64,000 bases of DNA from Salmonella enterica subsp. enterica serovar Typhimurium str. LT2 (GTDB lineage: Bacteria > Pseudomonadota > Gammaproteobacteria > Enterobacterales > Enterobacteriaceae): the NCBI RefSeq assembly GCF_000006945.2, contig NC_003197.2:3162001-3226000 (forward strand), in the 5' to 3' direction. Within the stretch, counting starts at the first letter, position 1; each line of letters begins with the position of its first letter. Positions 8,630 through 17,663 of this stretch are shown here, piece after piece. Both the position numbers and the translations under genes were made by a program. The notes beneath the pieces were generated by a model that saw nothing but the letters and a program-made list of their open reading frames with translations, searched no databases and was not told where the DNA came from.

Positions 8630-9658
8630 ATGGCGACCATAAAAGATGTAGCCCGACTGGCCGGTGTTTCAGTCGCCACCGTTTCTCGCGTTATTAACGA
8701 TTCGCCAAAAGCCAGCGAAGCGTCCCGGCTGGCGGTAACCAGCGCAATGGAGTCCCTGAGCTATCACCCTAACGCCAACGCGCGCGCGCTGGCACAGCAG
8801 GCAACGGAAACCCTCGGTCTGGTGGTCGGCGACGTTTCCGATCCTTTTTTCGGCGCGATGGTGAAAGCCGTTGAACAGGTGGCGTATCACACCGGCAATT
8901 TTTTACTGATTGGCAACGGGTATCATAACGAACAAAAAGAGCGTCAGGCTATTGAACAGTTGATTCGTCATCGTTGCGCAGCGTTAGTGGTGCACGCCAA
9001 AATGATTCCGGATGCGGACCTGGCCTCATTAATGAAGCAAATCCCCGGCATGGTGCTGATTAACCGCATTTTACCGGGGTTAGAACACCGCTGTGTCGCG
9101 CTGGATGACCGTTACGGGGCATGGCTGGCGACCCGGCATCTGATCCAGCAAGGTCATACGCGTATTGGGTATATCTGTTCCAATCACACTATCTCTGATG
9201 CCGAAGATCGCCTGAGGGGCTATTACGATGCGCTGGCGGAAAGCCATATCCCGGCTAACGATCGGCTGGTGACGTTCGGCGAACCGGATGAAAGCGGCGG
9301 CGAGCAGGCGATGACTGAGTTATTAGGTCGCGGCAGAAATTTTACCGCGGTGGCCTGCTATAACGACTCGATGGCGGCTGGCGCGATGGGTGTATTAAAT
9401 GATAATGGCGTGGGGGTGCCGGGCGAAGTATCGCTCATCGGTTTTGATGATGTACTGGTCTCACGCTATGTGCGTCCCCGACTGACCACCATTCGGTATC
9501 CGATCGTCACCATGGCGACACAGGCGGCGGAGCTGGCCTTAGCGCTGGCAGGGAAATGTCCTACGCCAGAAGTAACTCATGTATTTAGTCCGACACTGGT
9601 ACGCCGACATTCGGTGTCCACGCCGACGGATACCGGGCACCTGTCGACAACCGATTAA
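8630..9658 (+). CDS. galR: Galactose operon repressor GalR
   Basis: This 342-residue LacI-family repressor has an N-terminal helix-turn-helix (TIKDVARLAGVSVATVSRVI) followed by the periplasmic-binding-protein-like sensor domain, which includes the family block IGFDDV. GalR represses the gal operon and galP and is released by D-galactose. The start ATG at 8630 matches the family. The neighbourhood (aas, omrAB upstream, lysA downstream) is as in E. coli, except that a second LacI-family gene follows after only 10 bp. Confidence 0.96.
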   Translation: MATIKDVARLAGVSVATVSRVINDSPKASEASRLAVTSAMESLSYHPNANARALAQQATETLGLVVGDVSDPFFGAMVKAVEQVAYHTGNFLLIGNGYHNEQKERQAIEQLIRHRCAALVVHAKMIPDADLASLMKQIPGMVLINRILPGLEHRCVALDDRYGAWLATRHLIQQGHTRIGYICSNHTISDAEDRLRGYYDALAESHIPANDRLVTFGEPDESGGEQAMTELLGRGRNFTAVACYNDSMAAGAMGVLNDNGVGVPGEVSLIGFDDVLVSRYVRPRLTTIRYPIVTMATQAAELALALAGKCPTPEVTHVFSPTLVRRHSVSTPTDTGHLSTTD

Positions 9659-9668
9659 TCAGGGTAGC

Positions 9669-10691
9669 ATGATGGCGACAATGCTGGATGTTTCCCGCCA
9701 TGCGGGCGTATCAAAGGCCACCGTCTCACGAGTGCTGAATGGGACGGGGCAGGTAAAAGAAAGCACGCGCCAGAAAGTGTTTACGGCGATGCAGGCTCTG
9801 GGCTATCGCCCCAACCTGCTGGCACGCTCGCTGGCGAATCGCACCAGCAACAGCATCGGTCTGGTCGTCTCTACGTTTGACGGCTTCTATTTCGGCAGTT
9901 TGTTGCGCCGGGCGTCGCGCCAGGCGGAGTCTCATAACAAGCAGTTGATCGTCACCGATGGTCACGATACGCCGGAACGAGAGCAGAAAGCCGTACAAAT
10001 GTTGGCCGACAGACAGTGCGACGCTATTATTCTTTACACTCGCTATATGGATGAGCTGGCGATTTTGTCGTTGATTGACGCCACGGAAATGCCGCTGGTG
10101 ATTATTAATCGCAACGTCACTCAGGCCCGCGATCGCGCTATTTTCTTCGAGCAGGAGACGGCGGCATTCCAGGCGGTGGAATATCTGATTACGCAGGGCC
10201 ATCGCGATATCGCCTGTATTACGCTGCCTGTTCATACTCCCACCGGCACATCACGCGTAGCGGGTTATCGCAAGGCGCTGGAAAAGTATGGCATTCCCTG
10301 GCAACCGGCAAAAGTGAAATACGGCGATTACACGCTGACGCGCGGCTATGACGCCTGCCGGGAATTACTGGAGGAAGGCGTCACGTTTAGCGCGCTATTC
10401 GCCTGTAATGATGACACGGCGCTGGGCGCGGCAAAAGCGCTGCGCCAGGCCGGATTACGCATCCCACAGGATGTGTCGCTGTTTGGTTTTGACGATGCGC
10501 CGGGCGCAACCTGGCTTGAGCCGGGGCTTTCAACAGTCTATTTACCCATCGAGGCTATGATAGCCACCGCGATCGATCAGGCCGTTCGTCTGGCGAACAG
10601 CGAGCCGGTCGCCCCGATCCCGCCCTTTACCGGCACGCTGATTCTGCGCGAGTCCGTCGCCGCGGGCCCGTTTTTTCAACGTCCGGCCTAA
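9669..10691 (+). CDS. LacI/GalR-family transcriptional regulator, tandem to galR
   Basis: This 340-residue LacI-family regulator has an HTH (MLDVSRHAGVSKATVSRVLN) and the sensor domain with SLFGFDDAPGA. It starts 10 bp after the galR stop, at ATG 9669 or the adjacent ATG 9672, so co-transcription with galR is likely. It is not a close copy of GalR: the ligand-binding half is clearly different. E. coli K-12 has no gene here. No sugar transporter or enzyme accompanies it, so its ligand and targets cannot be read from context. It corresponds to an uncharacterised Salmonella regulator (STM3012-like, from memory). Confidence 0.85.
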   Translation: MMATMLDVSRHAGVSKATVSRVLNGTGQVKESTRQKVFTAMQALGYRPNLLARSLANRTSNSIGLVVSTFDGFYFGSLLRRASRQAESHNKQLIVTDGHDTPEREQKAVQMLADRQCDAIILYTRYMDELAILSLIDATEMPLVIINRNVTQARDRAIFFEQETAAFQAVEYLITQGHRDIACITLPVHTPTGTSRVAGYRKALEKYGIPWQPAKVKYGDYTLTRGYDACRELLEEGVTFSALFACNDDTALGAAKALRQAGLRIPQDVSLFGFDDAPGATWLEPGLSTVYLPIEAMIATAIDQAVRLANSEPVAPIPPFTGTLILRESVAAGPFFQRPA

Positions 10692-10700
10692 TGATGCGCT

Positions 10701-11963
10701 TCAGAGCATCTCCAGCGCTAACAGCTCTTCAATGGTTTGACGACGGCGGATCAGCCGCGCCTGTCCATTGTCAAACAGCACTTCCGGCAGGAGCGGGCGG
10801 CTGTTGTAATTCGATGACATAGACGCGCCGTACGCGCCGGTATCGTGCAATACGAGGTAATCGCCGGGGATGACCGCAGGTAAGGCGCGTGTTTCAACCA
10901 TTCCCCCTTCCTGCTGCGTAAAAACATCGCCTGATTCGCATAGCGGCCCGGCTACCACCGTCTCGACCCACGGGCCATTTTCAAGCGCGCGACCATCCGC
11001 CGCCAGCGCCGAAATACGGTGATAGCTACCGTACATCGCCGGGCGCATCAGATCGTTAAAACCAGCGTCGACCAGCACGAAATGGCGGCTTCCCATCTGT
11101 TTTACGCTACGCACCTGCGTTACCAGCACGCCCGATTGCGCCACCAGAAAACGTCCAGGTTCGATCTCAAGTTTGACCGCATGTCCCAGATGGCGGGCGA
11201 TTTGCTCGCGCGCCGCGTTCCACAGGCCATAGTAATGGCGCGTATCAACGGGCTCTTCTCCCTCACGATAAGGTATCGAGAGTCCGCCGCCTGCCGAAAT
11301 CGCCTCCACATCCTGACCACATTCCAGCACCTGGCGTACCATCGCGCCGCAAACCTGCTCCAGATGGCCATAATCGACGCCGGAACCAATGTGCATATGG
11401 ATACCGACAAGTTTCAGTCGGTATTTCTGCATTACCGCCAGCGCCGCCGGAAGATCGCTATGCCAGATGCCGTGTTTGCTGTTTTCGCCCCCGGTGTTGG
11501 TTTTCTGGCTGTGGCCGTGACCAAAGCCAGGATTCACGCGCAACCAGACGCGATGCCCAGGCGAAACCTGACCAAGCTGCGTCAGCATATCTACCGAGCC
11601 GGCATTGACCGGAATATGCAGTTCGCTGACGCGCGCCAGCGTGGCGGCGTCAATCACATCGGCGGTAAAAACGATATCATCAGGGCACGTTTGCGGATCG
11701 TAGCCCGCCGCCAGCGCACGTTCGATCTCTCCCAATGAAACAGAATCCACCTTGACGCCCAGCGCGCGCATTAAGCGCAGGATATGAATGTTCGAACAGG
11801 CTTTTTGCGCAAAACGCACGACGTCAAACTGCTGCAGGGCGGCTATCTGACGGCGAATAATGTGCGCGTCATAGACCCAGACCGGACAGCCGAATTCAGC
11901 AGGCAATCTGAGCAAATTTTCAGCGTTAAGGTCAGTTTCAGCGTGATAATGCGGCAATGACAT
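10701..11963 (-). CDS. lysA: Diaminopimelate decarboxylase LysA
   Basis: LysA catalyses the last step of lysine synthesis, PLP-dependent decarboxylation of meso-diaminopimelate. The 420-residue protein has the PLP lysine at Lys54 (RFAQKACSN), the IHMHIGSG segment and the CESGD active-site motif near the C-terminus, all typical of fold-type III decarboxylases. The start at 11963 (MSLPHYHAETD) matches the E. coli length; upstream in-frame ATGs are not supported by the family. It is divergent from its activator lysR across 117 bp, where the LysR site must lie. Confidence 0.97.
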   Translation of the reverse strand: MSLPHYHAETDLNAENLLRLPAEFGCPVWVYDAHIIRRQIAALQQFDVVRFAQKACSNIHILRLMRALGVKVDSVSLGEIERALAAGYDPQTCPDDIVFTADVIDAATLARVSELHIPVNAGSVDMLTQLGQVSPGHRVWLRVNPGFGHGHSQKTNTGGENSKHGIWHSDLPAALAVMQKYRLKLVGIHMHIGSGVDYGHLEQVCGAMVRQVLECGQDVEAISAGGGLSIPYREGEEPVDTRHYYGLWNAAREQIARHLGHAVKLEIEPGRFLVAQSGVLVTQVRSVKQMGSRHFVLVDAGFNDLMRPAMYGSYHRISALAADGRALENGPWVETVVAGPLCESGDVFTQQEGGMVETRALPAVIPGDYLVLHDTGAYGASMSSNYNSRPLLPEVLFDNGQARLIRRRQTIEELLALEML

Positions 11964-12080
11964 AACAAACTCCGGAACGGGCTTTTTAACGATTACGCCA
12001 TACCTTAGAAAGAATAAAAAATATCGTTTTATTGTCAGTCTATGCAAAAATGATATGGGATAAATGATTCAGGGAAACGT

Positions 12081-13016
12081 ATGGCTGCCGTTAATTTACG
12101 TCACATTGAAATTTTTCATGCCGTAATGACCGCCGGAAATCTCACCGAAGCGGCGCGGCTGCTGCATACCTCGCAGCCTACCGTCAGTCGCGAGCTGGCG
12201 CGTTTTGAGAAAGTGCTGGGATTAACGCTGTTTGAGCGCACACGCGGGCGCTTACATCCGACGGTGCAAGGGCTACGCCTGTTCGAAGAGGTACAACGCT
12301 CCTGGTATGGGTTGGATCGCATCGTCAGCGCGGCGGAAAGTCTGCGCGAGTTCCGTCAGGGCGAACTCTCTATCGCCTGCCTGCCGGTCTTTTCACAATC
12401 CTTTTTGCCGCCGTTACTACCGCCTTTTCTGGCACGTTATCCGGATGTCAGCCTGAATATTGTGCCGCAGGAGTCGCCGTTGCTGGAAGAGTGGCTCTCC
12501 GCCCAGCGCCACGACTTAGGGCTGACGGAGACGCTTCATGCCCCGGCAGGAACAACCCGTACCGAGTTACTAACGCTGAATGAAGTGTGCGTACTGCCCT
12601 GCGACCATCCGCTTGCCGCCAAAACGGTACTGACGCCAGACGATTTTCAGGGGGAAAACTTTATCAGCCTCTCCCGCCTGGACAGCTATCGACAGTTGTT
12701 GGATACGTTATTTGCCGAACATCAGGTGAAGCGCAGAATGGTGGTGGAAACGCATAGCGCGGCCTCCGTCTGCGCGATGGTGCGCGCCGGGGCGGGCGTT
12801 TCGATCGTTAACCCGCTGACCGCGCTGGACTATGCCGCCAGCGGCGTCACCGTCCGCCGCTTCAGCATTGACGTGCCCTTTACCGTCAGCCTGATTCGCC
12901 CGCTACACCGCCCTGCCTCCGCGCTGGTTGACGCCTTCAGTAAGCATTTACAAACGCACCTTTCGCGCCTGGTCGAACCGCTGGAGGTTATTCTGGGGCC
13001 GATGACGAAAGCATAA
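12081..13016 (+). CDS. lysR: LysR, activator of lysA
   Basis: This 311-residue protein is the founding LysR-type regulator. The N-terminal winged HTH (LRHIEIFHAVMTAGNLTEAA...TSQPTVSRELAR) is followed by the effector-binding domain. It activates lysA in response to diaminopimelate and represses itself. It lies divergent from lysA and its 3' end overlaps the convergent ygeA by 29 bp. Confidence 0.96.
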   Translation: MAAVNLRHIEIFHAVMTAGNLTEAARLLHTSQPTVSRELARFEKVLGLTLFERTRGRLHPTVQGLRLFEEVQRSWYGLDRIVSAAESLREFRQGELSIACLPVFSQSFLPPLLPPFLARYPDVSLNIVPQESPLLEEWLSAQRHDLGLTETLHAPAGTTRTELLTLNEVCVLPCDHPLAAKTVLTPDDFQGENFISLSRLDSYRQLLDTLFAEHQVKRRMVVETHSAASVCAMVRAGAGVSIVNPLTALDYAASGVTVRRFSIDVPFTVSLIRPLHRPASALVDAFSKHLQTHLSRLVEPLEVILGPMTKA

Positions 13017-13695
13017 AGCTCACGGCATCTGCGGCATGAATTGCCGTGGTATCGAAAACCGGTAGCGCGCTTTGCGTCTGGGGAACAAGCAAACCTATTT
13101 CAGTACAGCCAAAAATAACGCCCTGCGCGCCTTGCGCAGCCAGTTGTTCGATAACCTGTAAATAATAGTGGCGCGACGCGTCAGTGAATGTCCCCTGACA
13201 GAGCTCGTCAAAAATCACCTGATTGATACGCGCCCGATCGTCCGCCTCCGGCACGATGGTCTCAATCGCAAATTGCTGTTCCAGCCGCCCGCGATAAAAA
13301 TCCTGTTCCATCGTATAGCGAGTCCCTAATAGCGCCACGCGATGCAACCCCTGACGGGCGATAGCTCGCCCGGTAGCATCCGCGATGTGTAGGAAAGGCA
13401 GAGAACAACGAGATTCAATAACGTGCGCGATTTTATGCATGGTGTTGGTACACAGCACAATGCCTTCTGCGCCCGCCTGCTGTAACCCATGGGCGGCCTG
13501 CGCCAGGATATCGCCCGCTTTATCCCACTCGTCGCGGCGTTGACATACTTCAATATCGTGGAAATCTACGCTATGCAGCAGTAAGCTCGCCGAGTGCAGG
13601 CCTCCCAACTGCTGTTTAATACCTTCATTGATTAAACGGTAATAAGGGATAGTCGATTCCCAGCTCATCCCCCCCAACAGTCCGATCGTTTTCAC
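12988..13695 (-). CDS. ygeA: Amino acid racemase YgeA (Asp/Glu racemase family)
   Basis: This 235-residue cofactor-independent racemase has the two catalytic cysteines in the typical contexts VLCTNTMHK and FGCTEIGLL. The E. coli homologue is a broad-specificity racemase active on several amino acids, including homoserine. The start taken is a GTG at 13695, which has a strong AAAGGAGA ribosome site about 7 bases upstream and gives MKTIGLLGGMSWEST; an ATG 24 bases upstream lacks such a site. The 3' end overlaps lysR by 29 bp in opposite orientation. Confidence 0.93.
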   Translation of the reverse strand: MKTIGLLGGMSWESTIPYYRLINEGIKQQLGGLHSASLLLHSVDFHDIEVCQRRDEWDKAGDILAQAAHGLQQAGAEGIVLCTNTMHKIAHVIESRCSLPFLHIADATGRAIARQGLHRVALLGTRYTMEQDFYRGRLEQQFAIETIVPEADDRARINQVIFDELCQGTFTDASRHYYLQVIEQLAAQGAQGVIFGCTEIGLLVPQTQSALPVFDTTAIHAADAVSFMLSSSAPE

Positions 13696-13765
13696 TGCGC
13701 TCTCCTTTTTGTAAAGCATTATGGCAGTGAAGCAAACTTACACATCCGTTTCCAGTCTATTTTTC

Positions 13766-13800
13766 ATCATGCCGGATAACAGGCGTCATCCGGCATGGGA
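13766..13800. repeat. REP element between araE and ygeA
   Basis: A single REP palindrome (CATGCCGGATAACAGGCGTC then ATCCGGCATG) lies in the spacer between araE and ygeA, downstream of the araE... ygeA upstream gap. Confidence 0.7.
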
Positions 13801-13807
13801 GGGGGGA

Positions 13808-15226
13808 TTACACGCCAATATTTCTTAGCTTCTCGCCCGCCATCAGCTTGCGTTCGATGTGCTCCAGGGTGACATTTTTGGTTTCCGGAATCAGCCAGAA
13901 AGTGATGCCGATAAAAGCGATATTCAGCGCGGTGTAGAGCCAGAATGTACCTGCCGCGCCAATGCTGTCCAACAGTGTCAGGAATGTCGCGCCGATGATC
14001 ATGTTCGATACCCAGTTTGTCGTGGTTGAACAGGTAATGCCAAAATCACGGCATTTCAGCGGCTGGATTTCCGAACACAGTATCCACACCACCGGAGCGG
14101 CGCTCATCGCGTAACCGGCGATACACATCATCGTCATCCCAACGGAAAGCCAGGAGAGACCGCTTGATGCCGTACCGTTATCAAACTGCATCAGGCAGTA
14201 GCCCAACACCAATGTCCCTAACGCCATTACGCTGAAACCGATTTTTAACGCCGGTTTACGCCCGGCCTTATCGACCGTAAAGACGGCGATAAACGTCGCG
14301 AACATAAAAGTCAGTCCGACCACCAGCGTGGCGATCATTTGCTGTTCCGTGGTGGTAAAGCCGGCCATTTTAAAAATGCGCGGCGCATAGTACATAATGA
14401 TGTTCATGCCGGTGAACTGCTGCATTGCCTGTAGCAGCATACCGAGGAACACGGCGCGGCGAACATTGCGGTTAGCTTTAAATAATGCCCACCCTCCCTG
14501 CTTGAGTTTGAGGCTTTCCCGAATCTCATTCAGTTCATCACGGGCTTTTTCCGAGGTATCGCGCAGCATACGCAGCACCTCTTCCGCTTCAATATGGCGA
14601 CCTTTTTGCGCCAGCCAACGCGGACTATTCGGCAGGAATACCACCAGAATAATGAGCAACACCGCAGGCAGCGCCAGCACGCCCAACATCGCGCGCCAGT
14701 TGCCGCTGTAGCTGAATGCCGTATCGGATAAAAAAGCCAGCACAATGCCTAACGTCACCATCAGTTGATACATACTGATCATTTTGCCGCGAACATTTTC
14801 ACTTGCCATTTCAGAGAGATAAAGCGGCGCGGTATAGGAGGCAATCCCTACTGCTACGCCCAGTATCACGCGGGCGCCAATCAATACTTCCACGCTGGAA
14901 GCAAACGCCGACCCCAGCGAGCCGAGCACGAACAAAATCGCGCCAGCCATCAGGCTATACTTACGCCCCAGCCGGAATGAAAGCCAGCCGTTAAATAATG
15001 CGCCAATTGCCGCGCCAAGCATCATGCTGCTGACGACCCATTCCTGCAGCCGGCTGGTCAGTACGAAATGGTCGGTAATAAAAGGCAGCGCCCCGGCGAT
15101 AACGCCGATATCCAGACCAAATAACAGTCCCGCTACCGCTGCAGAAACCGAAACAAACATATTCATACGTCGTGTGTCGCGAAGCGAACGCGGCGTTAAA
15201 GCAGAGTCATGATTAATAGAGACCAT
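13808..15226 (-). CDS. araE: Arabinose:proton symporter AraE
   Basis: This 472-residue, 12-helix sugar porter of the major facilitator superfamily takes up L-arabinose with a proton. Signature blocks are visible: RLGRK after helix 2, LPNSPRWL after helix 6, the QQFTGMNIIMYY sugar-binding segment in helix 7 and PETKN at the end. The start at 15226 (MVSINHDSALTPRSL) matches E. coli. An AraC-type half-site pair and a CRP site lie upstream, so induction by arabinose under low glucose is expected. Confidence 0.97.
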   Translation of the reverse strand: MVSINHDSALTPRSLRDTRRMNMFVSVSAAVAGLLFGLDIGVIAGALPFITDHFVLTSRLQEWVVSSMMLGAAIGALFNGWLSFRLGRKYSLMAGAILFVLGSLGSAFASSVEVLIGARVILGVAVGIASYTAPLYLSEMASENVRGKMISMYQLMVTLGIVLAFLSDTAFSYSGNWRAMLGVLALPAVLLIILVVFLPNSPRWLAQKGRHIEAEEVLRMLRDTSEKARDELNEIRESLKLKQGGWALFKANRNVRRAVFLGMLLQAMQQFTGMNIIMYYAPRIFKMAGFTTTEQQMIATLVVGLTFMFATFIAVFTVDKAGRKPALKIGFSVMALGTLVLGYCLMQFDNGTASSGLSWLSVGMTMMCIAGYAMSAAPVVWILCSEIQPLKCRDFGITCSTTTNWVSNMIIGATFLTLLDSIGAAGTFWLYTALNIAFIGITFWLIPETKNVTLEHIERKLMAGEKLRNIGV

Positions 15227-15308
15227 ATTTTCCTGCCACAACAGAGTAAGACATAGCCTGAAAGTACGGGATACTCTTCCTCAAGTGTCAGGCTGGAAAC
15301 GGCATAAA

Positions 15309-15354
15309 TATGGATTAAATGGCTACGCTATAGCGATATGTGATGGATATTACA
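15309..15354 (-). promoter_or_regulatory. AraC and CRP sites of the araE promoter
   Basis: An AraC-type site, TATGGATTAAATGGCTA, lies at 15309-15325 (complement of the araI pattern TAGCA-N6-TCCATA). A CRP-type site, TGTGA-TGGATA-TTACA, lies at 15339-15354, farther from araE. This order (gene, AraC site, CRP site) is that of araE in E. coli. The remaining spacer up to 15493 is AT-rich, with two more TATGGA half-sites at about 15449 and 15472, and no gene. Confidence 0.75.
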
Positions 15355-15493
15355 CTTTTTAAATTTAACGCCGTTGCCGGGTATTTTTTTAAACCACCAA
15401 TATTTCAATGAATTAAAGCATTGATCATAGCTATTATTTAACAATATATGGATTAAGTTAAACCCACAATATGGACTATGCTAATGAGATCAT

Positions 15494-15519
15494 AAAAAAA
15501 CCCTGTACGAGGACAGGGC
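15494..15519 (-). terminator. Terminator of the kduI-kduD operon
   Basis: Read on the minus strand, CCCTGTCCTCGTACAGGG forms a 6-bp stem followed by seven Ts. It lies about 60 bp past the kduD stop and before the araE promoter. Confidence 0.8.
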
Positions 15520-15579
15520 TTTATCAGTTTTTTCGGCCAAAGCGTCGATTTTCCCAGAAACGCATTTGTCAGTAGCGGA

Positions 15580-16341
15580 TTAACGCGCCAGCCAACCGCC
15601 ATCTACCGCTATGGTATAGCCGTTAATATAATCAGCGGCGCTGGATGCCAGGAAGACTACCGGCCCCATTAAATCGCCCGGTAGCCCCCAACGTCCAGCC
15701 GGAATACGGTCGAGAATTTCGGCGCTACGTTGTGCATCAGCGCGCAATTGCTGGGTATTATTCGTGGACATATAGCCCGGTGCGATGGCGTTCACATTGA
15801 TATTGTGTTTCGCCCACTCGTTCGCCATCAGACGTGTTATTCCCATTACGCCGCTTTTCGACGCGGTATAAGACGGAACGCGAATGCCGCCCTGGAAGGA
15901 GAGCATAGACGCGATATTAATAATTTTGCCGCCGTTGCCCTGGGCAATAAAATGTTTTGCCGCCGCCTGAGACATAAAGAACACGCTCTTGATGTTCAGG
16001 TTCATAACGTCATCCCAGTCTTTTTCCGTGAAATCAATCGCATCTTCACGACGGATCAAACCCGCGTTATTCACCAGAATATCAATATGACCGTATTCCG
16101 CCACCGCCCGTTCCAGTAATGCCGGAATGCCATCGATTTGACGCAGATCGGCTGTCAGGCTTAAAAAACGACGTCCCAGAGCGGTGACGCGCGCAATAGT
16201 TTCCGTCGGTTCAACAATGTTAATACCAACAATGTCACAGCCCGCTTCCGCCAGCCCTAACGCCATCCCCTGCCCCAATCCGGTATCGCACCCCGTCACA
16301 ACCGCGACTTTACCTTCAAGAGAAAATGCATTCAAAATCAT
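15580..16341 (-). CDS. kduD: 2-dehydro-3-deoxy-D-gluconate 5-dehydrogenase KduD
   Basis: This 253-residue short-chain dehydrogenase reduces 2,5-diketo-3-deoxygluconate to 2-keto-3-deoxygluconate in hexuronate and pectin-oligomer catabolism. The Rossmann motif is TGCDTGLGQG near residue 17, the structural motif NNAG follows, and the catalytic Tyr-X3-Lys is YTASK. It lies 56 bp downstream of kduI and forms one operon with it. Confidence 0.96.
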   Translation of the reverse strand: MILNAFSLEGKVAVVTGCDTGLGQGMALGLAEAGCDIVGINIVEPTETIARVTALGRRFLSLTADLRQIDGIPALLERAVAEYGHIDILVNNAGLIRREDAIDFTEKDWDDVMNLNIKSVFFMSQAAAKHFIAQGNGGKIINIASMLSFQGGIRVPSYTASKSGVMGITRLMANEWAKHNINVNAIAPGYMSTNNTQQLRADAQRSAEILDRIPAGRWGLPGDLMGPVVFLASSAADYINGYTIAVDGGWLAR

Positions 16342-16397
16342 TGTTAATCCTTATTTTTGTCATGCCTGTCACGCACAGGCGTTATCACCGGTCGCGA

Positions 16398-17234
16398 CTA
16401 GCGCAGATCTTGTACCGCAACGTGATCCATGTCATCGAAGACCTGATTTTCTCCCACCATGCCCCAAACAAACGTATAGGCTTTGGTGCCAACGCCGGAA
16501 TGTATTGACCAGCTTGGGGAAATAACCGCCTGTTCATTACGCATCACAATATGACGGGTTTCCTGAGGCTGCCCCATCATATGGAAAACGCAACTGTCCT
16601 CTTCCATATTGAAATAGAGGTACACTTCCATACGGCGCTCATGGGTATGGCATGGCATGGTGTTCCATAGATTGCCGGGCGCCAGTTCGGTGAGTCCCAT
16701 ACTGAGCTGACAGGTTTCCAGTACATCCGGTACGAAATATTTATTGATAGTGCGACGGTTACTGGTGAGGTTATCGCCTAAGGTGACGGGCGCAACGTCG
16801 GCAGGCGACACTTTTTTCGTCGGATAAGCGGTATGCGCTGGCGCGCAGTTGTAATAAAACTTCGCCGGTCTGCTCGCCTCATTGCTGACGAAGACCAGCT
16901 CTTTCGCCCCTTTACCAATATACAGAGCATCACGATGACCAATGTCATGGCGCTGCCCGTCAACGATAATGGCGCCCGCGCCGCCAATATTAATGACGCC
17001 CAGCTCGCGGCGGTCCAGTAATCGGGAAACGCCAAGCTGTTTACCTACTTCTCCGCCGATTTCAACGGGATGGCTGACGGGCATAATGCCGCCGACAATA
17101 ATACGGTCGATATGGCTGTAGACCATCGTATATTCATCAGCGACAAAAATATTTTCTATTAAAAACTCGCGTCGCAGCGCCTGGGTGTCCAGCGTTTTAG
17201 CGTGCTCGCTATGGATACTTTGCCTTACGTCCAC
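16398..17234 (-). CDS. kduI: 5-keto-4-deoxyuronate isomerase KduI
   Basis: This 278-residue cupin-fold isomerase converts 5-keto-4-deoxyuronate to 2,5-diketo-3-deoxygluconate, the substrate of KduD. The metal-binding cupin motif is visible as MPCHTHERRMEVY at about residues 192-204. The start taken is GTG 17234 (MDVRQSIHS), with GGAGG 6 bases upstream; an ATG 12 bases earlier overlaps that ribosome site and is unlikely. Two palindromic KdgR-type boxes upstream suggest repression by an IclR-type ketogluconate regulator. Confidence 0.95.
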   Translation of the reverse strand: MDVRQSIHSEHAKTLDTQALRREFLIENIFVADEYTMVYSHIDRIIVGGIMPVSHPVEIGGEVGKQLGVSRLLDRRELGVINIGGAGAIIVDGQRHDIGHRDALYIGKGAKELVFVSNEASRPAKFYYNCAPAHTAYPTKKVSPADVAPVTLGDNLTSNRRTINKYFVPDVLETCQLSMGLTELAPGNLWNTMPCHTHERRMEVYLYFNMEEDSCVFHMMGQPQETRHIVMRNEQAVISPSWSIHSGVGTKAYTFVWGMVGENQVFDDMDHVAVQDLR

Positions 17235-17270
17235 TTTTCCCTCCAATGATAAATCGATCGCAATGGCACA

Positions 17271-17357
17271 AAATCAAAACACTGTTTTGATTTATTTAAC
17301 GGCATCATAGTCGCCTGGATAAAGGTTTTCAACAATAAATAAAACAACGTTTCATTT
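17271..17357 (-). promoter_or_regulatory. Two KdgR-type operator boxes upstream of kduI
   Basis: Two 21-23 bp imperfect palindromes fit the KdgR pattern of A/T-rich arms around AAAC-N3-GTTT: TCAAAACACTGTTTTGA inside 17271-17293, and ATAAAACAACGTTTCATT inside 17337-17357. They sit 37 and 103 bp upstream of the kduI start. The assignment rests on pattern and target function. Confidence 0.65.
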
Positions 17358-17598
17358 ATATGGTTGGTTATTTTTAAAACTGCTGTAGCGATCACGATCG
17401 GCGCTAAAACTTACGCATTTGTCTGATTTTCAGACATGCGCGCCAGATGCTGTATGCGGTTACCCAGATAAAAATTGGAGCTTGTTTTAGAACGAGGTCT
17501 GATGTGCGAATTGAATTAAAAGCGGTATGCGTCTGCAATGCCCGACGCGGCAAGACGTTCCGCGCTATAACGAAAAAGGGGGTTCTGTCACTGGCTTT

Positions 17599-17622
17599 GC
17601 CCTCGTGATAGAGGGCTTTTTA
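17599..17622 (+). terminator. Orphan plus-strand intrinsic terminator
   Basis: GCCCTC-GTGATA-GAGGGC followed by TTTTTAT forms a textbook terminator on the plus strand. No annotated plus-strand gene lies upstream within the kduI-yqeF spacer (17235-17663), and both flanking genes run the other way. It may end an unrecognised small transcript starting somewhere in 17400-17560. Confidence 0.7.
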
Positions 17623-17663
17623 TGACGGAATACTGAAACAGGAAAAGGATGGCTGGCGCAGGA

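Noticed and set aside
12988..13016. lysR/ygeA overlap as a sign of a frame error
   Set aside because: Both C-termini match the family lengths; convergent overlap of 29 bp is natural here.
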